The translations under genes were made by a program, and so were the position numbers. 64,000 nucleotides of DNA from Leptolyngbya sp. CCY15150 (GTDB lineage Bacteria > Cyanobacteriota > Cyanobacteriia > RECH01), in the NCBI RefSeq assembly GCF_016888135.1, contig NZ_JACSWB010000170.1, positions 1 through 64,000 of the forward strand, in the 5' to 3' direction. The notes beneath the pieces are model-generated. The model saw only the letters and a list, made by a program, of their open reading frames with translations. It had not been told where the DNA came from and made no database searches. Positions 17,234 to 26,841 of the stretch are shown in pieces; position 1 is the first letter of the stretch; each line of letters opens with the position of its first letter.

Positions 17234-19882
17234 TTACTCGATCTCATCGGCTTGGAGCGTATCGCGGACTAACATGACGGTGCAAGAGCTCTGGCGGGCG
17301 ATCGCTTCTGGAATATTCCCTTGAATCACCTGTTTTAGCAGGCTTTCTCGACTGGCCCCCAAGACAATCACATCACAATGTTCTTCCTGGGCCAGGGTGA
17401 CAATCGAATCAGCGATCGCATCGTTGACGATGGCGCGGGGAATCACAGGATAGGGCAAATAGCTCCGCAGTTGCTCCACCGCACGCTGCAAGACAGAAAC
17501 ATCGGTTGCGCCCTTGGCGGTGGGGAAAATTTGGCATACGCGCACCAGGGGAGCTTGTCCTAGGCTCAGGAGGGGTGGCAACAGTTTCAGAGCAGCTTGG
17601 GCATTGGGGCCACCGGCCACCGGCAGCAGCCAGCGGTTGAAACTGGGGGTTTCGCTGAGGCGCACGAGGAGAACTTCACAGGCGGCTTGGCGAATCACGG
17701 TATCGACGACGTTGCCGAAGACGCGACCAGGGGTTGAGGTATTGCCTTTCCAGCCCATTAAGATCAGGTCAATATGGTGATCTTTGACGGTTTCCAGCAT
17801 GGCATGGGCGGCATCATGGGCTACCCGGATTTGGGTATGCACTGGAATCCCCCAGGATCGTCCCAGGGATTCAGCCTGACGCAGAAGGCGACGGCTGGCG
17901 GTAGTGCGGACGGTGGCTTCGGAGGGTGGTGTACCTCGGGGGACGGTGATCACCTGCAGGCAATCTAGCTCGTAGTTGCGATCGCGGGCCAGCACAATGG
18001 CAAGTTTGAGCAGCAGCGGCCCGGTTTGGGGATTACTTAGGGGTACCAGGAGCCGACCTTGTCCCGTGGAGGGCGATCGCGTTTGGTAGACCACGTAGGA
18101 GGGTTCGGGCTGGGGGCCGAAGGAGGAGAGTTCGCCGCTGAGCTGGTCGGACTCGGCGCGGATAATGTCGGCGCGGGTGATGATGCCCACGAGGCGTTGG
18201 CGATCGGTGACCGGCAGGCGGCTGAGCTTGAAGCGATTGAGTAAATATAGAACGTGAATCAGGGAATCATGGGACGACACGGTCACGGGCTGGGGGGTCA
18301 TGATATCCACGAGCCGTAGGTGACCTGTCGATCCATTGCGCCGGGAGGCATCGGCCAGGTCGGACTGGGTGACAATGCCCACTAGTTTGCCTTGGTCAAC
18401 CACTGGAAAACCACGATGGTGCGATCGCGAGAAGGCCTGGATGACTTCCGGCAAAGGCATTTCGCTAGATAGGGTTTCAACCCGCCGCTGCATGAAGGTT
18501 TCAGCGGATAGGTTGGCTAGACTGGTGTCTTGATTCTCCAGTTTATCCAGGTTAATGCCCTGCATGGTCAGCAGTCGGTTGTAGAGGGAACCGCTGACCA
18601 GACGTTCGGACACGAGGTAGGCGCTGACGGAGCCGATCATCAGCGGCAGAACAAGATTAAAGTCCGACACCATTTCAAACACAATCACGATGGCGGTGAT
18701 CGGCCCTCGGGTAATGGCGCTAAAAAAGGCTCCCATGCCTGCCAAGGCGTAGGTGGTGGCGGAGGTGAGCTCTAAGCCCGGGGCGATCGCTCCCCCCACT
18801 GCCCCTTCCACGGTATGGCTGAAGAGTCCTACGAGGTAGCCCAGGGAAGAACCGAGAAGCAGCGCCGGGGCAAAAATTCCTCCCGGCGCACCAGAGCCGT
18901 AGGCCACTAAGGTCAGCAAAAATTTCACGCTAAAGGCCAGCAGCGGCAGTCGCCAGCCCTGGCCCGTGCCAATCAGGAAGTCGCGCAGGCCGGTATTATC
19001 GCGAAATTCGGGGGGCAGCAGAACCACGATCGCCCCGGATAGTAGGCCAGCGATCGCCACTTTCCACGGCAGTCCTAACCCCCGAAAGCGGCGATTGATG
19101 GCCAGGCTTAGGAAAATGCCGTGGCTAAATAAGGTGCCGAGGAGGCCTGCCAAGGCTCCCAACAGGATAAAAAACGGTACGTCGATCAGGGAGAAATTGA
19201 TCTCTAGGGCGCTCATGGGGCCAATACCTAGCCCCTGCCCGCCCAATACCCGTGACACCACCGCACCCACAAAGGAGGCCAGGATCGCCGTACCGAGGGT
19301 GAGGCCAGAAAAGTCCTGGAGCAATTCCTCGACCACAAACAGCACCCCGGCAATGGGGGCATTAAACCCGGCGGCGAGCCCAGCGGCTGCGCCAGCGGCC
19401 AAGAGCTGCCGCCGATACTCTGGCGAGGTGGGAATCCAATGGCTGAGCTGGGAGGCAAGGGCAGCTCCAATTTGGACGGTGGGCCCCTGTCGCCCTAGGG
19501 TAAATCCAGATCCTAGGATCAGAATGACGCTGAACATTTTCACGATCGCCACCCGCAGGTTAAGGGCGATGGGTACCTGGCTGAGGGCGGCCTTCACTTG
19601 GGGAATGCCGCTGCCGGCCGCTTCTGGAGACAAGCGCTGCACCAAGAGACCGGCTAGCCCGCCGCCGATCAGTCCCACCAGCGGTAGGACGATCCAAGCG
19701 GGATATTGGTGGGCAATCTGAATCCGCCAGCCGCCCAGCCAACCGGCTCCATGCTTTAGGGTGACGGCGGCTAAACCTGACACTAATCCAATGACACAGG
19801 CTTCGACAATGGCAATTTGTTTGGTGTCTCCCAGAAGGGGACGAAACCACTTAGCAAGGGAATGAAGCTGCATGGATAGCAC
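17234..19882 (-). CDS. ClC-family chloride transporter/channel with CBS pair and two USP domains
   Basis: The 882-residue protein has a ClC membrane core (about 20-440), a CBS pair (about 465-590), and two universal stress protein domains to the C terminus (each with GxxG-type loops, such as LMGWKGNTSTPGRVFGN). The selectivity segment GSGIP is at 90-94. The gate segment reads GRQGP at 130-134, so the usual gating Glu (Glu148 of E. coli ClC-ec1) is Gln132. The inner proton glutamate region is kept as VVEELLQDFS. CBS and USP parts are expected to bind adenine nucleotides and tune transport. The gene is alone on the minus strand, 67 bp from the next one downstream in position. Whether it is a channel or exchanger is open. 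Confidence 0.9.
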   Translation of the reverse strand: MLSMQLHSLAKWFRPLLGDTKQIAIVEACVIGLVSGLAAVTLKHGAGWLGGWRIQIAHQYPAWIVLPLVGLIGGGLAGLLVQRLSPEAAGSGIPQVKAALSQVPIALNLRVAIVKMFSVILILGSGFTLGRQGPTVQIGAALASQLSHWIPTSPEYRRQLLAAGAAAGLAAGFNAPIAGVLFVVEELLQDFSGLTLGTAILASFVGAVVSRVLGGQGLGIGPMSALEINFSLIDVPFFILLGALAGLLGTLFSHGIFLSLAINRRFRGLGLPWKVAIAGLLSGAIVVLLPPEFRDNTGLRDFLIGTGQGWRLPLLAFSVKFLLTLVAYGSGAPGGIFAPALLLGSSLGYLVGLFSHTVEGAVGGAIAPGLELTSATTYALAGMGAFFSAITRGPITAIVIVFEMVSDFNLVLPLMIGSVSAYLVSERLVSGSLYNRLLTMQGINLDKLENQDTSLANLSAETFMQRRVETLSSEMPLPEVIQAFSRSHHRGFPVVDQGKLVGIVTQSDLADASRRNGSTGHLRLVDIMTPQPVTVSSHDSLIHVLYLLNRFKLSRLPVTDRQRLVGIITRADIIRAESDQLSGELSSFGPQPEPSYVVYQTRSPSTGQGRLLVPLSNPQTGPLLLKLAIVLARDRNYELDCLQVITVPRGTPPSEATVRTTASRRLLRQAESLGRSWGIPVHTQIRVAHDAAHAMLETVKDHHIDLILMGWKGNTSTPGRVFGNVVDTVIRQAACEVLLVRLSETPSFNRWLLPVAGGPNAQAALKLLPPLLSLGQAPLVRVCQIFPTAKGATDVSVLQRAVEQLRSYLPYPVIPRAIVNDAIADSIVTLAQEEHCDVIVLGASRESLLKQVIQGNIPEAIARQSSCTVMLVRDTLQADEIE

Positions 19883-19949
19883 ATATAGGTTGGGAGAGCA
19901 TGTCCGATCATCAACAGGACTGGCGATGCCGCTCCATAGCGCAGGTCGC

Positions 19950-20741
19950 CTACCGCTGGGCTGCTGCCGGACGTCGTTGAGGGGCGATCGCTAGACCCAG
20001 GACGACCAGCACGCCAATGACCACGGCTCCTAGCCCCAGAGGGCTGAGCACCCAAAAGGTCACGTCAATGTGATTGGCCGCATCGAGGCGCAGAGACCAA
20101 GTGAGCTGATCGGCCTCTTGGCGACTGGGGGGGAGGGAATTAGAACTGATTCGGGCTCCCCAGGGACTGTTCAGGGTAAATTGCCAGTCCATCACAGATT
20201 GTAGGGGTAGCCACACGGAGGTTTGATCCGTCCAAAGCGATCGCAGATCCAAATCGTAGATCAGTCGGTTGCGCTGCACCACAATCAGGTTGCGTTCTTG
20301 CACCGTTAACTGAGACTGCCCAGCGGCCCCCGGACGGTCAGTGCCGCTGAGGTTGGCCAGGGCGTCGGGGGAGAATATCTGCTGGCCAATGTGATTGAAC
20401 TTGTCTTGGAGATCGGCTCCGTTGTGGAACGGGATGCGAATCTGCCAGCCGTCCTCTGTGCGCGCTTGGCTAGCTTCTGGGAGGGCCGCCAGGCGATCGC
20501 CCACCGCATTCAACCACTGTTCGGCGGTAAACCGCTGGAGTTGGGTGAGTCCGGGATTGAGGTGAACCTGCTGCACCAAGGTACCATGCACCTGATCGCG
20601 ATAGTCAATGCCCGATTCTGCTTCCACGCAGCCCGATAGTCCCAACGACATCACTAGGGCGATCGCTACCCAGAGCCGCCGCCAGTAGCCGTGATTGTTC
20701 ATGTTCATCTTGCCGATCCCACGCATCCTAACCTGCTGCAT
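19950..20741 (-). CDS. DUF3153 family lipoprotein
   Basis: The 263-residue protein has a lipoprotein signal ending LGLSGCVEA, and a C-terminal membrane segment (LGLGAVVIGVLVVLGLAIA) followed by a short basic tail. The central part contains DYRDQVHGTLVQQVHLNPG and FTAEQWLNAVGDRL, recognisable as cyanobacterial DUF3153. Function is unknown; it is conserved in cyanobacteria as a membrane-anchored protein. Several in-frame starts exist (20741, 20726, 20708, 20702) and only those close to the hydrophobic segment give a normal signal peptide length, so the true start may be 20702-20708. The TPR gene ends 7 nt before it in the same direction, so they are probably one transcript. Confidence 0.8.
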   Translation of the reverse strand: MQQVRMRGIGKMNMNNHGYWRRLWVAIALVMSLGLSGCVEAESGIDYRDQVHGTLVQQVHLNPGLTQLQRFTAEQWLNAVGDRLAALPEASQARTEDGWQIRIPFHNGADLQDKFNHIGQQIFSPDALANLSGTDRPGAAGQSQLTVQERNLIVVQRNRLIYDLDLRSLWTDQTSVWLPLQSVMDWQFTLNSPWGARISSNSLPPSRQEADQLTWSLRLDAANHIDVTFWVLSPLGLGAVVIGVLVVLGLAIAPQRRPAAAQR

Positions 20742-20748
20742 CCTACCT

Positions 20749-21315
20749 CTAGATGAACCATGCTAAACCACCGAGCATAAGGGCGATCGCCCCCAACGCC
20801 ACCCAAACGAAGCGATTATCTTCGGTCTTGACTTGACTCCAGTCAATCGGCTCAGGCTCAGGTTTGGGCAGCGGTTTCGACGGACGGCTGGAGGAGGGAC
20901 GATAGGATGATACGCCCTGCCCGGCGGTGGAGGATCCTTCTTCGAGGTTGCCAAGGTCAGGGATGGGCGTGATCCATTCGGGGCGAGTTTTGAGGCGAGG
21001 GGCTTTGAGGATGTAAAGCAATCGCCGGCCCTGCTTGCTGGTGGTGTAGTCTGGATGGCGGCTGAGGGTTTCACAAAGGGCGATCGCCTCCTCCCGTAAA
21101 CCCGCCGCTTCGTAGGCCGTCACCAGCCACATTTGCACTTCACCTCCCAAGGGAGAGATGCGGTTCACCAAAGCTGTGGCTTTTTCAAGGTGCTCGATGG
21201 CAGTGCGATACTGCCCGCGCTCAAAGGCATCTTTGCCTAGGTGGTAGAAGCGTTGAATCAGGTCTAGTTTTTCAGTCGTCACAGTGATAGGTGGCTTAGA
21301 TGCTTGGCTGAACAA
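20749..21315 (-). CDS. TPR-type tail-anchored membrane protein
   Basis: The 188-residue protein has about two helical repeats at the N terminus (RFYHLGKDAFERGQYRTAIE, then WLVTAYEAAGLREEAIALCE) that look like tetratricopeptide units. A Pro/Ser-rich linker follows, and then a single C-terminal hydrophobic helix ending LMLGGLAWFI at the last residue. This is the architecture of a tail-anchored scaffold. It precedes the DUF3153 lipoprotein gene with 7 nt between them. The pair is likely co-expressed. Function is not known. Confidence 0.75.
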   Translation of the reverse strand: MFSQASKPPITVTTEKLDLIQRFYHLGKDAFERGQYRTAIEHLEKATALVNRISPLGGEVQMWLVTAYEAAGLREEAIALCETLSRHPDYTTSKQGRRLLYILKAPRLKTRPEWITPIPDLGNLEEGSSTAGQGVSSYRPSSSRPSKPLPKPEPEPIDWSQVKTEDNRFVWVALGAIALMLGGLAWFI

Positions 21316-21514
21316 CAGGCGGTGACCCCATGGCGATCGCCTGCCTAGCGGGAACCTCTGTCCCTACATGAGATGTCTTTAAATGTAGCAAGAACTTTGA
21401 CCCAGCGCGTTAGGCTAGAACTAGGCTGAATGAGACCCTGCTGTGCGCTACCTCCATTGAGATTCATGAGATTCACGATCTAAATCAACTCCTAAATCAA
21501 CTCCGAGGTTTATC

Positions 21515-22075
21515 ATGCATACCCCATCTGTCCGCCCGTCCCTCCTAGCCTGGCTGCATGGTTCAGGGCGATCGCTCCTCTGGCTTGGGCTCATGGGTGT
21601 CGTTGCTGCGCCTGCTGCGGCCCAGGCCTATCCGCACGCTCCCGTAGAAAGCACCACGCAACTGGCTCAGGTGTACACCAATCGCTCCACCACCAGTATT
21701 TCAGGAAGCACGGTGATTGTGACTGACGGCGAGCAGTCTGGCTACTATTACAACTCCACAACGCCGCTCTCTAGCGATCGCTCTGATCGCTACTACCTAT
21801 CCACGCCGTCCCAGTATCCCAGCACCGTCCGCTGGTCTACCACTTCTACCCCTCGTTGGGAGTACCATCGCTCGTCGCCCACGATTACCAACAGCCGCAT
21901 TGAGGATTCAGTGCTGATTAACCCAACCATTATTGACAGTCGGATTGAAGATTCGGTGTTGATTAACCCCCGGTTTGAAGACACCTACCGCCCCCGTAGA
22001 TCTTCAACCTATTCCACAGGCGGCACCCGCCCGTCTTGTCACGTCATGGCCCATTTGCGCACGGCCTGTCAGTAG
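21515..22075 (+). CDS. Hypothetical secreted protein with IEDSVLINP repeats
   Basis: The 186-residue protein begins with a signal peptide (LLWLGLMGVVAAPAAAQA, cleavage after AAAQA). The mature part is rich in Ser, Thr, Tyr and Arg. Residues about 127-152 contain two near-identical units, SRIEDSVLINP and SRIEDSVLINP, followed by a third degenerate one (RFEDTYRP). I do not recognise a family. The C terminus has two Cys that could pair. It probably is a small periplasmic or surface protein. The start ATG at 21515 follows a short leader with no clear SD. Confidence 0.6.
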   Translation: MHTPSVRPSLLAWLHGSGRSLLWLGLMGVVAAPAAAQAYPHAPVESTTQLAQVYTNRSTTSISGSTVIVTDGEQSGYYYNSTTPLSSDRSDRYYLSTPSQYPSTVRWSTTSTPRWEYHRSSPTITNSRIEDSVLINPTIIDSRIEDSVLINPRFEDTYRPRRSSTYSTGGTRPSCHVMAHLRTACQ

Positions 22076-22088
22076 CAAGTTATCGCAG

Positions 22089-22129
22089 GTGATTCATCAT
22101 GGGTGATTCATCATGGATGATTCATCGGG
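22089..22129 (+). repeat. 14-bp tandem repeat, three copies
   Basis: GTGATTCATCATGG occurs twice in tandem at 22089-22116, then a third changed copy ATGATTCATCGGG. It lies between the secreted-protein gene and the VOC gene. No function is evident. Confidence 0.8.
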
Positions 22130-22194
22130 AGCGATCCCTCGCGCCTCGGCAATCGCTACACTAGATGCATATCGATCGCCGCGACACGAAACCG

Positions 22195-22632
22195 ATGATG
22201 CATCATGCCTCGATCCGCACCGCGAATATTCATCAAGCGATCGCTTTCTATGAACAGCTAGGATTTAGGGTCACAGAACGCTTCACGGCGGGCATTACCC
22301 TAGCCTGCTGGATGGAAGGATTGGGTGGGCGGATCGAGCTGCTGCAGGTGCCCGAGCCCAAGCCAGCGGCGGATGTCTTCAGCGATGAGCATTACACTGG
22401 GTACTATCACCTATCGTTTGATCTCACCGATCAGATCGATAGCCTACCCCAATGGCTGGCGGATCTAGATCAGCGGCTGCCCGCAGAGTTGGCACCGCTG
22501 CAGGTGTTGCTGCCGCCCACGCAGCAAATCATTGGAGCGGCGGTGTATGAAGTGGCGTTTATCGCGGATGCTGATGGCTTGCCCCTAGAGTTTTTGCGGA
22601 AACAAGGGCAAGCCTTGGGCATCCCTGTCTAG
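22195..22632 (+). CDS. VOC superfamily protein (glyoxalase/dioxygenase fold)
   Basis: The 145-residue protein has the paired beta-alpha-beta-beta-beta modules of the vicinal oxygen chelate fold. It opens MHHASIRTANIHQAIAFYEQ, continues with LGFRVTERF and ends with the metal-strand IADADGLPLEFL. Likely metal ligands are the His of HHASIR, the Glu in RIELLQ, the His of YYHLSF and the final Glu in LEFL. It is not close to GloA (a clear gloA is at 34058). Function within the family is unknown. Two adjacent ATGs at 22195 and 22198 suit the start better than the one at 22165, whose extra residues are unlike the family. Confidence 0.75.
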   Translation: MMHHASIRTANIHQAIAFYEQLGFRVTERFTAGITLACWMEGLGGRIELLQVPEPKPAADVFSDEHYTGYYHLSFDLTDQIDSLPQWLADLDQRLPAELAPLQVLLPPTQQIIGAAVYEVAFIADADGLPLEFLRKQGQALGIPV

Positions 22633-22798
22633 GATTGGGCTGCCACTAGTACCGGCGGCAATCTCCTGACTGTCGCGCAGGTGTCTCACCCGCAGCAAGC
22701 CAGGCGTCTGCGCGATCGTGGATCCATTGACGCCATGAAGTATTAGTCCCCTGCTTATTGAGGGCGATCGCACTCACACCGTTGGTACCTTCTGCGCT

Positions 22799-24379
22799 AT
22801 GTCCACTCATCAGATTGAACGATTTGCCGACAATTGGAGCTATCTGAGAACCGAATTGAGCTGGCTAGATCATCTCTTGATGGCAGCGGTGGCCCGGCAG
22901 CGGAAGCAAACCAAAGAGGTTGATCGCATTGCCCAAAATAAGGCCGATCGCGTTTCCAGCCACTGGTGGCAGGGCATTGTATCCCTAGAGGGCAAGGCGG
23001 CCTATGATGATTGCCGCAAGCCGCCGGCTGCTTCTACGACCAAGCTAGGCTATCAGCAACAGCTTGAACTGCGGGTGCAGGCGAGTCAGTCTACGGGTAT
23101 CCTGCTGGCGCTGCCCCTGCTGCGCGATCGCTTAAATCTGACGGTATTTGAGAAAAATCTGACCCTGCTGTGCCTGGCTCCGGAGATCAATCGTCGCTAC
23201 GCCCGCATCTACCGCTACCTGAAGGGCGATGACGAGATCATGCCCAACGATCTTCCGACGATTGACCTGGTGCTACGCCTCCTCTGCCGCAATGATACGG
23301 AGTGGAGCCAGGCCCGCCGATCCTTTACGCCGGAAGCGGTGCTGGTGCGGCGGGGTCTGCTAGAAATTCCCACCCGCAGCCACGATACCCGCCTCAATTC
23401 CGTCGTGCGTCTGGCGGATCCGCTGGTCGATTTTCTCTTGAGCGATCGCCCCACGGCTACCGATCTGGATGGGGTCTTGGACGCAACCCAGCCGATCCTG
23501 GAGTCCGACTCACCGTTTATGGCAGCAGGGTCTTTTTCCTCGGCAGGGGTCTCCCTATCTAGCTTTGAACCGTTTATCCCCGAGTCTTACGTAACTCAGC
23601 AGGCTACCGTCACCTGGTCTGACCTGGTGTTACCCCCATCGCTCCTAGCTGCCTTGAAGCCGATCGCCGATCGCCTGCAGGTGCAGCCCCAGGTTGCCCA
23701 ACAGTGGCAGGCAACCGCCGGAGCAGAGGCGTTGAAGCTTGGACAGGTGATGGCGCTCACTGGAGCAGCGGGAACCGGGAAGATGAGTGTTGTACAGGCG
23801 ATCGCTCATCAACAGTCCACCGCAGTTACCTGGCTGGATCTAGCCCAGGTAGACCCTGACCAGGCTGCATCGGTGCTGCAAGATATCGCCGCCCAAGCAC
23901 CCACCGTGCTCATGCTGAAATCTGCCCATCTCTGGTTTGGGCGCTTGGCCCAAGTCCATCGAGCTGAGCTACACCGCTTCTTGGCTCTGCGACGACGGCA
24001 GCCCAGCCTCACGGTACTGGTCACGCAGCGGCCCGAGGCGATCGCCCCCTACTGGCGTCGTCAGATCGATCAGCAAATCGCAATTCCCATGCCCACGGCC
24101 AGCGATCGCCTCTTGCTGTGGCAGCGGGCCTTTCCGCCATCCATTCCCTTGGGAGATCTGCCCTGGCAGTGGCTGGCCGATCAGTTTCCAATCAGCGGGG
24201 GGCATATTCGAGCGATCGCCCACGAGGCTAGTCTCTGCGCGGCTCTTGACCCATCCTCCTACCTGCATACCTCCTTGCATATAGGACACCTGCTGCAAGC
24301 CTTGGTGAATGATCAGCAGTCCCTCACCCTCGAATCTATCGACCAAGCCCGCTATACTTGCTCAGGAAAGCCTTTCTGA
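22799..24379 (+). CDS. AAA-type ATPase with helical N-terminal region
   Basis: The 526-residue protein has a Walker A loop, GAAGTGKMS, at about 322-330, and a short degenerate Walker B region (APTVLMLKSAHLWF). The first 300 residues are a helical region (SYLRTELSWLDHLLMAAVAR and following) found in cyanobacterial AAA proteins related in layout to the p97/FtsH-like group. Walker B lacks the usual DE pair, so hydrolysis may be impaired. The sensor and arginine finger region (PEAIAPYWRRQIDQQIAIPM) is present. I cannot assign a process. It lies alone on the plus strand between the VOC gene and the TolC-type gene. Confidence 0.7.
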   Translation: MSTHQIERFADNWSYLRTELSWLDHLLMAAVARQRKQTKEVDRIAQNKADRVSSHWWQGIVSLEGKAAYDDCRKPPAASTTKLGYQQQLELRVQASQSTGILLALPLLRDRLNLTVFEKNLTLLCLAPEINRRYARIYRYLKGDDEIMPNDLPTIDLVLRLLCRNDTEWSQARRSFTPEAVLVRRGLLEIPTRSHDTRLNSVVRLADPLVDFLLSDRPTATDLDGVLDATQPILESDSPFMAAGSFSSAGVSLSSFEPFIPESYVTQQATVTWSDLVLPPSLLAALKPIADRLQVQPQVAQQWQATAGAEALKLGQVMALTGAAGTGKMSVVQAIAHQQSTAVTWLDLAQVDPDQAASVLQDIAAQAPTVLMLKSAHLWFGRLAQVHRAELHRFLALRRRQPSLTVLVTQRPEAIAPYWRRQIDQQIAIPMPTASDRLLLWQRAFPPSIPLGDLPWQWLADQFPISGGHIRAIAHEASLCAALDPSSYLHTSLHIGHLLQALVNDQQSLTLESIDQARYTCSGKPF

Positions 24380-24640
24380 TTCCTATGGTCTGCTAGGCTA
24401 CAGGCTGCCCGTGGGCAACGGGAGATGCACCATGCCTGGGGCGTCAAGCTAGCTAGGACTGAGGTCACTTAGTCTGGCTAGCCGTGAAGCAGACCATCGT
24501 TGGGGCGACCCAAGGAAACTCCAGCCCAATTGCCTAGCGATTGGGGGGGGAAGATGTCAACACCCGTCTGCAGGTATCCGATAATAACCGTGATTCATTA
24601 TCCTTCGGAAGGACTAGATCAATCTACTAGGACGCACCCT

Positions 24641-26437
24641 ATGTCTTTTTTCCGCTACTTTTTGGCCTCAAGTATCGGGACTGTTCTGGTACTCAGTGCG
24701 GTCATGACGCCCGCAGCCCGTGCCGAGATGTCATCATCGTCAGAGTCCTCGTCTACGGAGCAGCCTGCTCTTGATGATGCATCCTCTGCTGGAGGAGCTG
24801 TTGGTGGTATCTATCGAGCGATCGCTTCTCCAGCCAACTCGGTCGATGCAGATTCAGTAGAGGATGAAGCCGCTCAGGACGTGGCTCAGGCTGATGATGC
24901 GTTACCTGATCTAGAGCCTCAAGACACAGACAATCTAGAGCCTCGTCCTGAGGAGTTGGACGACTTGATAGAGCCTAGTCCTGATCGTCCTGAAGCCTTG
25001 GATGCGGCTCCTGTTTTAGAGGAGGAAGAGGAAGAGGAAGCAGCCGATCCCGCCATGGGCGATCGCCCCTCCCTGCTGCCGTCTTCTGCTGATACTGTTG
25101 ACGTGCCTGAATACCTCAATCCATCGTCTAACCGTCTTTTTTATCCCACGGTTTCCGATGAGGTCGAGATTGTTGAAACAACCCCCATCTCCCTTGAGCA
25201 AGCAATTGAACTAGCCCGCCGCAATAGCACCACGCTCCAAGATGCGTTCCTGAACCTAGAGGTGTCTGAGGCTGCTTTACGCCAAGCTCAAGCGGCTAAT
25301 TTGCCAACCCTCGATGCTCAGGGCAGCCTTGTCCGGCAAGATGTTAGCGACCAAGCGCCGCCGCCACTGATTGGGGAAGAACCGAGTTCCGTCACCACCA
25401 CCTTGGGAGCTGCCCTTGTCCTCAACTACGATATCTTTACCTCCGGGCAGCGATCGGCCTTGATTCGAGCGGCAGAATATCGCGTGCGGTTACAGGAACT
25501 GCAGGTGGAGGTCATTTCAGAGCAGCTTAAGTTAGACGTCACCAATGCCTACTACGATCTGCAAGAATCTGATGAGCAGGTGCGGATTGATCAAAGTGCC
25601 CTAGAACGGGCTGAACAAAGTTTACGGGATGCAGAAGCGCTGGAACGAGCTGGCGTAGGAACTCGCTTCTCGGTGCTCACGGCCCAGGTGGAGGTTGCCA
25701 ATGCTCGCCAAGCCCTCTTTCGCTCCCTCAGTAATCAGCAAATTACCCGCCGGGAAATCACGCGGTTGTTAAACCTAGCCCAGGTGGTCAATGTGTCGGC
25801 AGCGGATGCGGTGGAGCCTGTGGCCGATTGGCCCCTGTCCCTAGAAGATACGATCACCTTGTCTTATCAAAATCGGGCAGAGTTGGAGCAACAGTTAATT
25901 CAGCGCGATATTAGCGATCGCCTCCGTCGAGCTGAATTAGCCGCCCTTGGCCCTCAGGTGTCTGCCTTTGCCCGCTATGATTTCCAAGACTTGCTTGATG
26001 AAAACAATAGCTCCAGCGATCGCGAGGTCTATCAAGTAGGTTTGCAGTTAAATATGCGTTTATTCGACGGTGGTGCCGCTCGTGCCGCAGCTCGTCAAGA
26101 AGAACGCAATATGGAACTTGCGGAGAATTCATTTACCGACACCCGCAACCAGATTCGCTTTCAGGTAGAACAGGCCTATTACAACCTATTAGCCAACCGA
26201 GAAAGCATTGAAACGGCAACTCTGGCTGTAACGACGGCGGAAGAAGCCTTGCGCTTGGCGCGGTTACGGTTCCAAGCTGGCATTGAAACCCAGACGGATG
26301 TGCTGCTGGCTCAGACAGATTTGACCCAAGCAGAAGTGAACCTCCTGCGGGCCATTTTGGACTACAACCGAGCTGTCGCTGCGCTCCGTCGATCGGTGAG
26401 CAACTTCCCAGATAATGATCTCTCCGATCGCCCTTAG
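24641..26437 (+). CDS. TolC family outer-membrane efflux protein
   Basis: The 598-residue protein starts at ATG 24641, directly before a signal peptide (MSFFRYFLASSIGTVLVLSA); the longer frame from 24500 adds residues unlike a signal. After an acidic Ser/Asp/Glu-rich linker (to about 170, including a run of seven Glu), two OEP repeats follow. The first starts ISLEQAIELARRNSTTLQDA; the second contains LSYQNRAELEQQLI and ends LLRAILDYNRAVAALRRS. This is the TolC fold, a trimeric beta-barrel with a periplasmic helical tunnel. Cyanobacterial relatives (HgdD of Anabaena) serve secretion and drug export. The long acidic linker is a cyanobacterial trait. No exporter genes are adjacent. Confidence 0.88.
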   Translation: MSFFRYFLASSIGTVLVLSAVMTPAARAEMSSSSESSSTEQPALDDASSAGGAVGGIYRAIASPANSVDADSVEDEAAQDVAQADDALPDLEPQDTDNLEPRPEELDDLIEPSPDRPEALDAAPVLEEEEEEEAADPAMGDRPSLLPSSADTVDVPEYLNPSSNRLFYPTVSDEVEIVETTPISLEQAIELARRNSTTLQDAFLNLEVSEAALRQAQAANLPTLDAQGSLVRQDVSDQAPPPLIGEEPSSVTTTLGAALVLNYDIFTSGQRSALIRAAEYRVRLQELQVEVISEQLKLDVTNAYYDLQESDEQVRIDQSALERAEQSLRDAEALERAGVGTRFSVLTAQVEVANARQALFRSLSNQQITRREITRLLNLAQVVNVSAADAVEPVADWPLSLEDTITLSYQNRAELEQQLIQRDISDRLRRAELAALGPQVSAFARYDFQDLLDENNSSSDREVYQVGLQLNMRLFDGGAARAAARQEERNMELAENSFTDTRNQIRFQVEQAYYNLLANRESIETATLAVTTAEEALRLARLRFQAGIETQTDVLLAQTDLTQAEVNLLRAILDYNRAVAALRRSVSNFPDNDLSDRP

Positions 26438-26841
26438 GGTCGTTTGACCGAGAGGAGTCCGGTTAAGAGACAGATCTAGATCAGGGATCGGGGTCACCAT
26501 CATCACTCACTCATGGTGACCCAGCGAGCCTTGAAGAACTAGCGCGTCTAACCGGATTGGATATCAACATAAACTCTAGACAGGTTGTGTCTTCTCTGAT
26601 CCCAACGTTCACGCCATGCCGCATTAGAAAGGGCGATCGCCCTTCATCCTATGCCTTGTAACAAGGTTAGCTTCTGATGGTGGAGCTTTTGAAAATAAAG
26701 GTCAATCCATCAAGGCGATCGCGTTTAAAAATAGGTTGGAGTGCATGGCAAAGAAAGATTTCGTTAGGACGCCGTTCTAAATGCCTCTTGGACAGCATCT
26801 GCACCGAAGAGCAACCAAGGATTCTACCTTAGGGATATTCC
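26438..26841. other. Intergenic region between convergent genes, with a hairpin
   Basis: The 404-bp gap lies between the tolC-like gene (plus) and the PaO-like gene (minus). It has a hairpin at 26491-26522 and two HIP1 copies. No convincing ORF or RNA gene is seen. Confidence 0.5.
26491..26522 (+). terminator. Hairpin downstream of the tolC-like gene, possible terminator
   Basis: GGGTCACCAT and ATGGTGACCC pair perfectly over 10 bp around a 12-nt loop, 54 bp after the stop codon. No T-run follows, so it may be a processing or stability element instead of an intrinsic terminator. Confidence 0.45.

Noticed and set aside
18966-19721. A 251-codon plus-strand frame
   Set aside because: It is antisense to the ClC gene, and its Pro/Arg-rich composition is that of a shadow frame.
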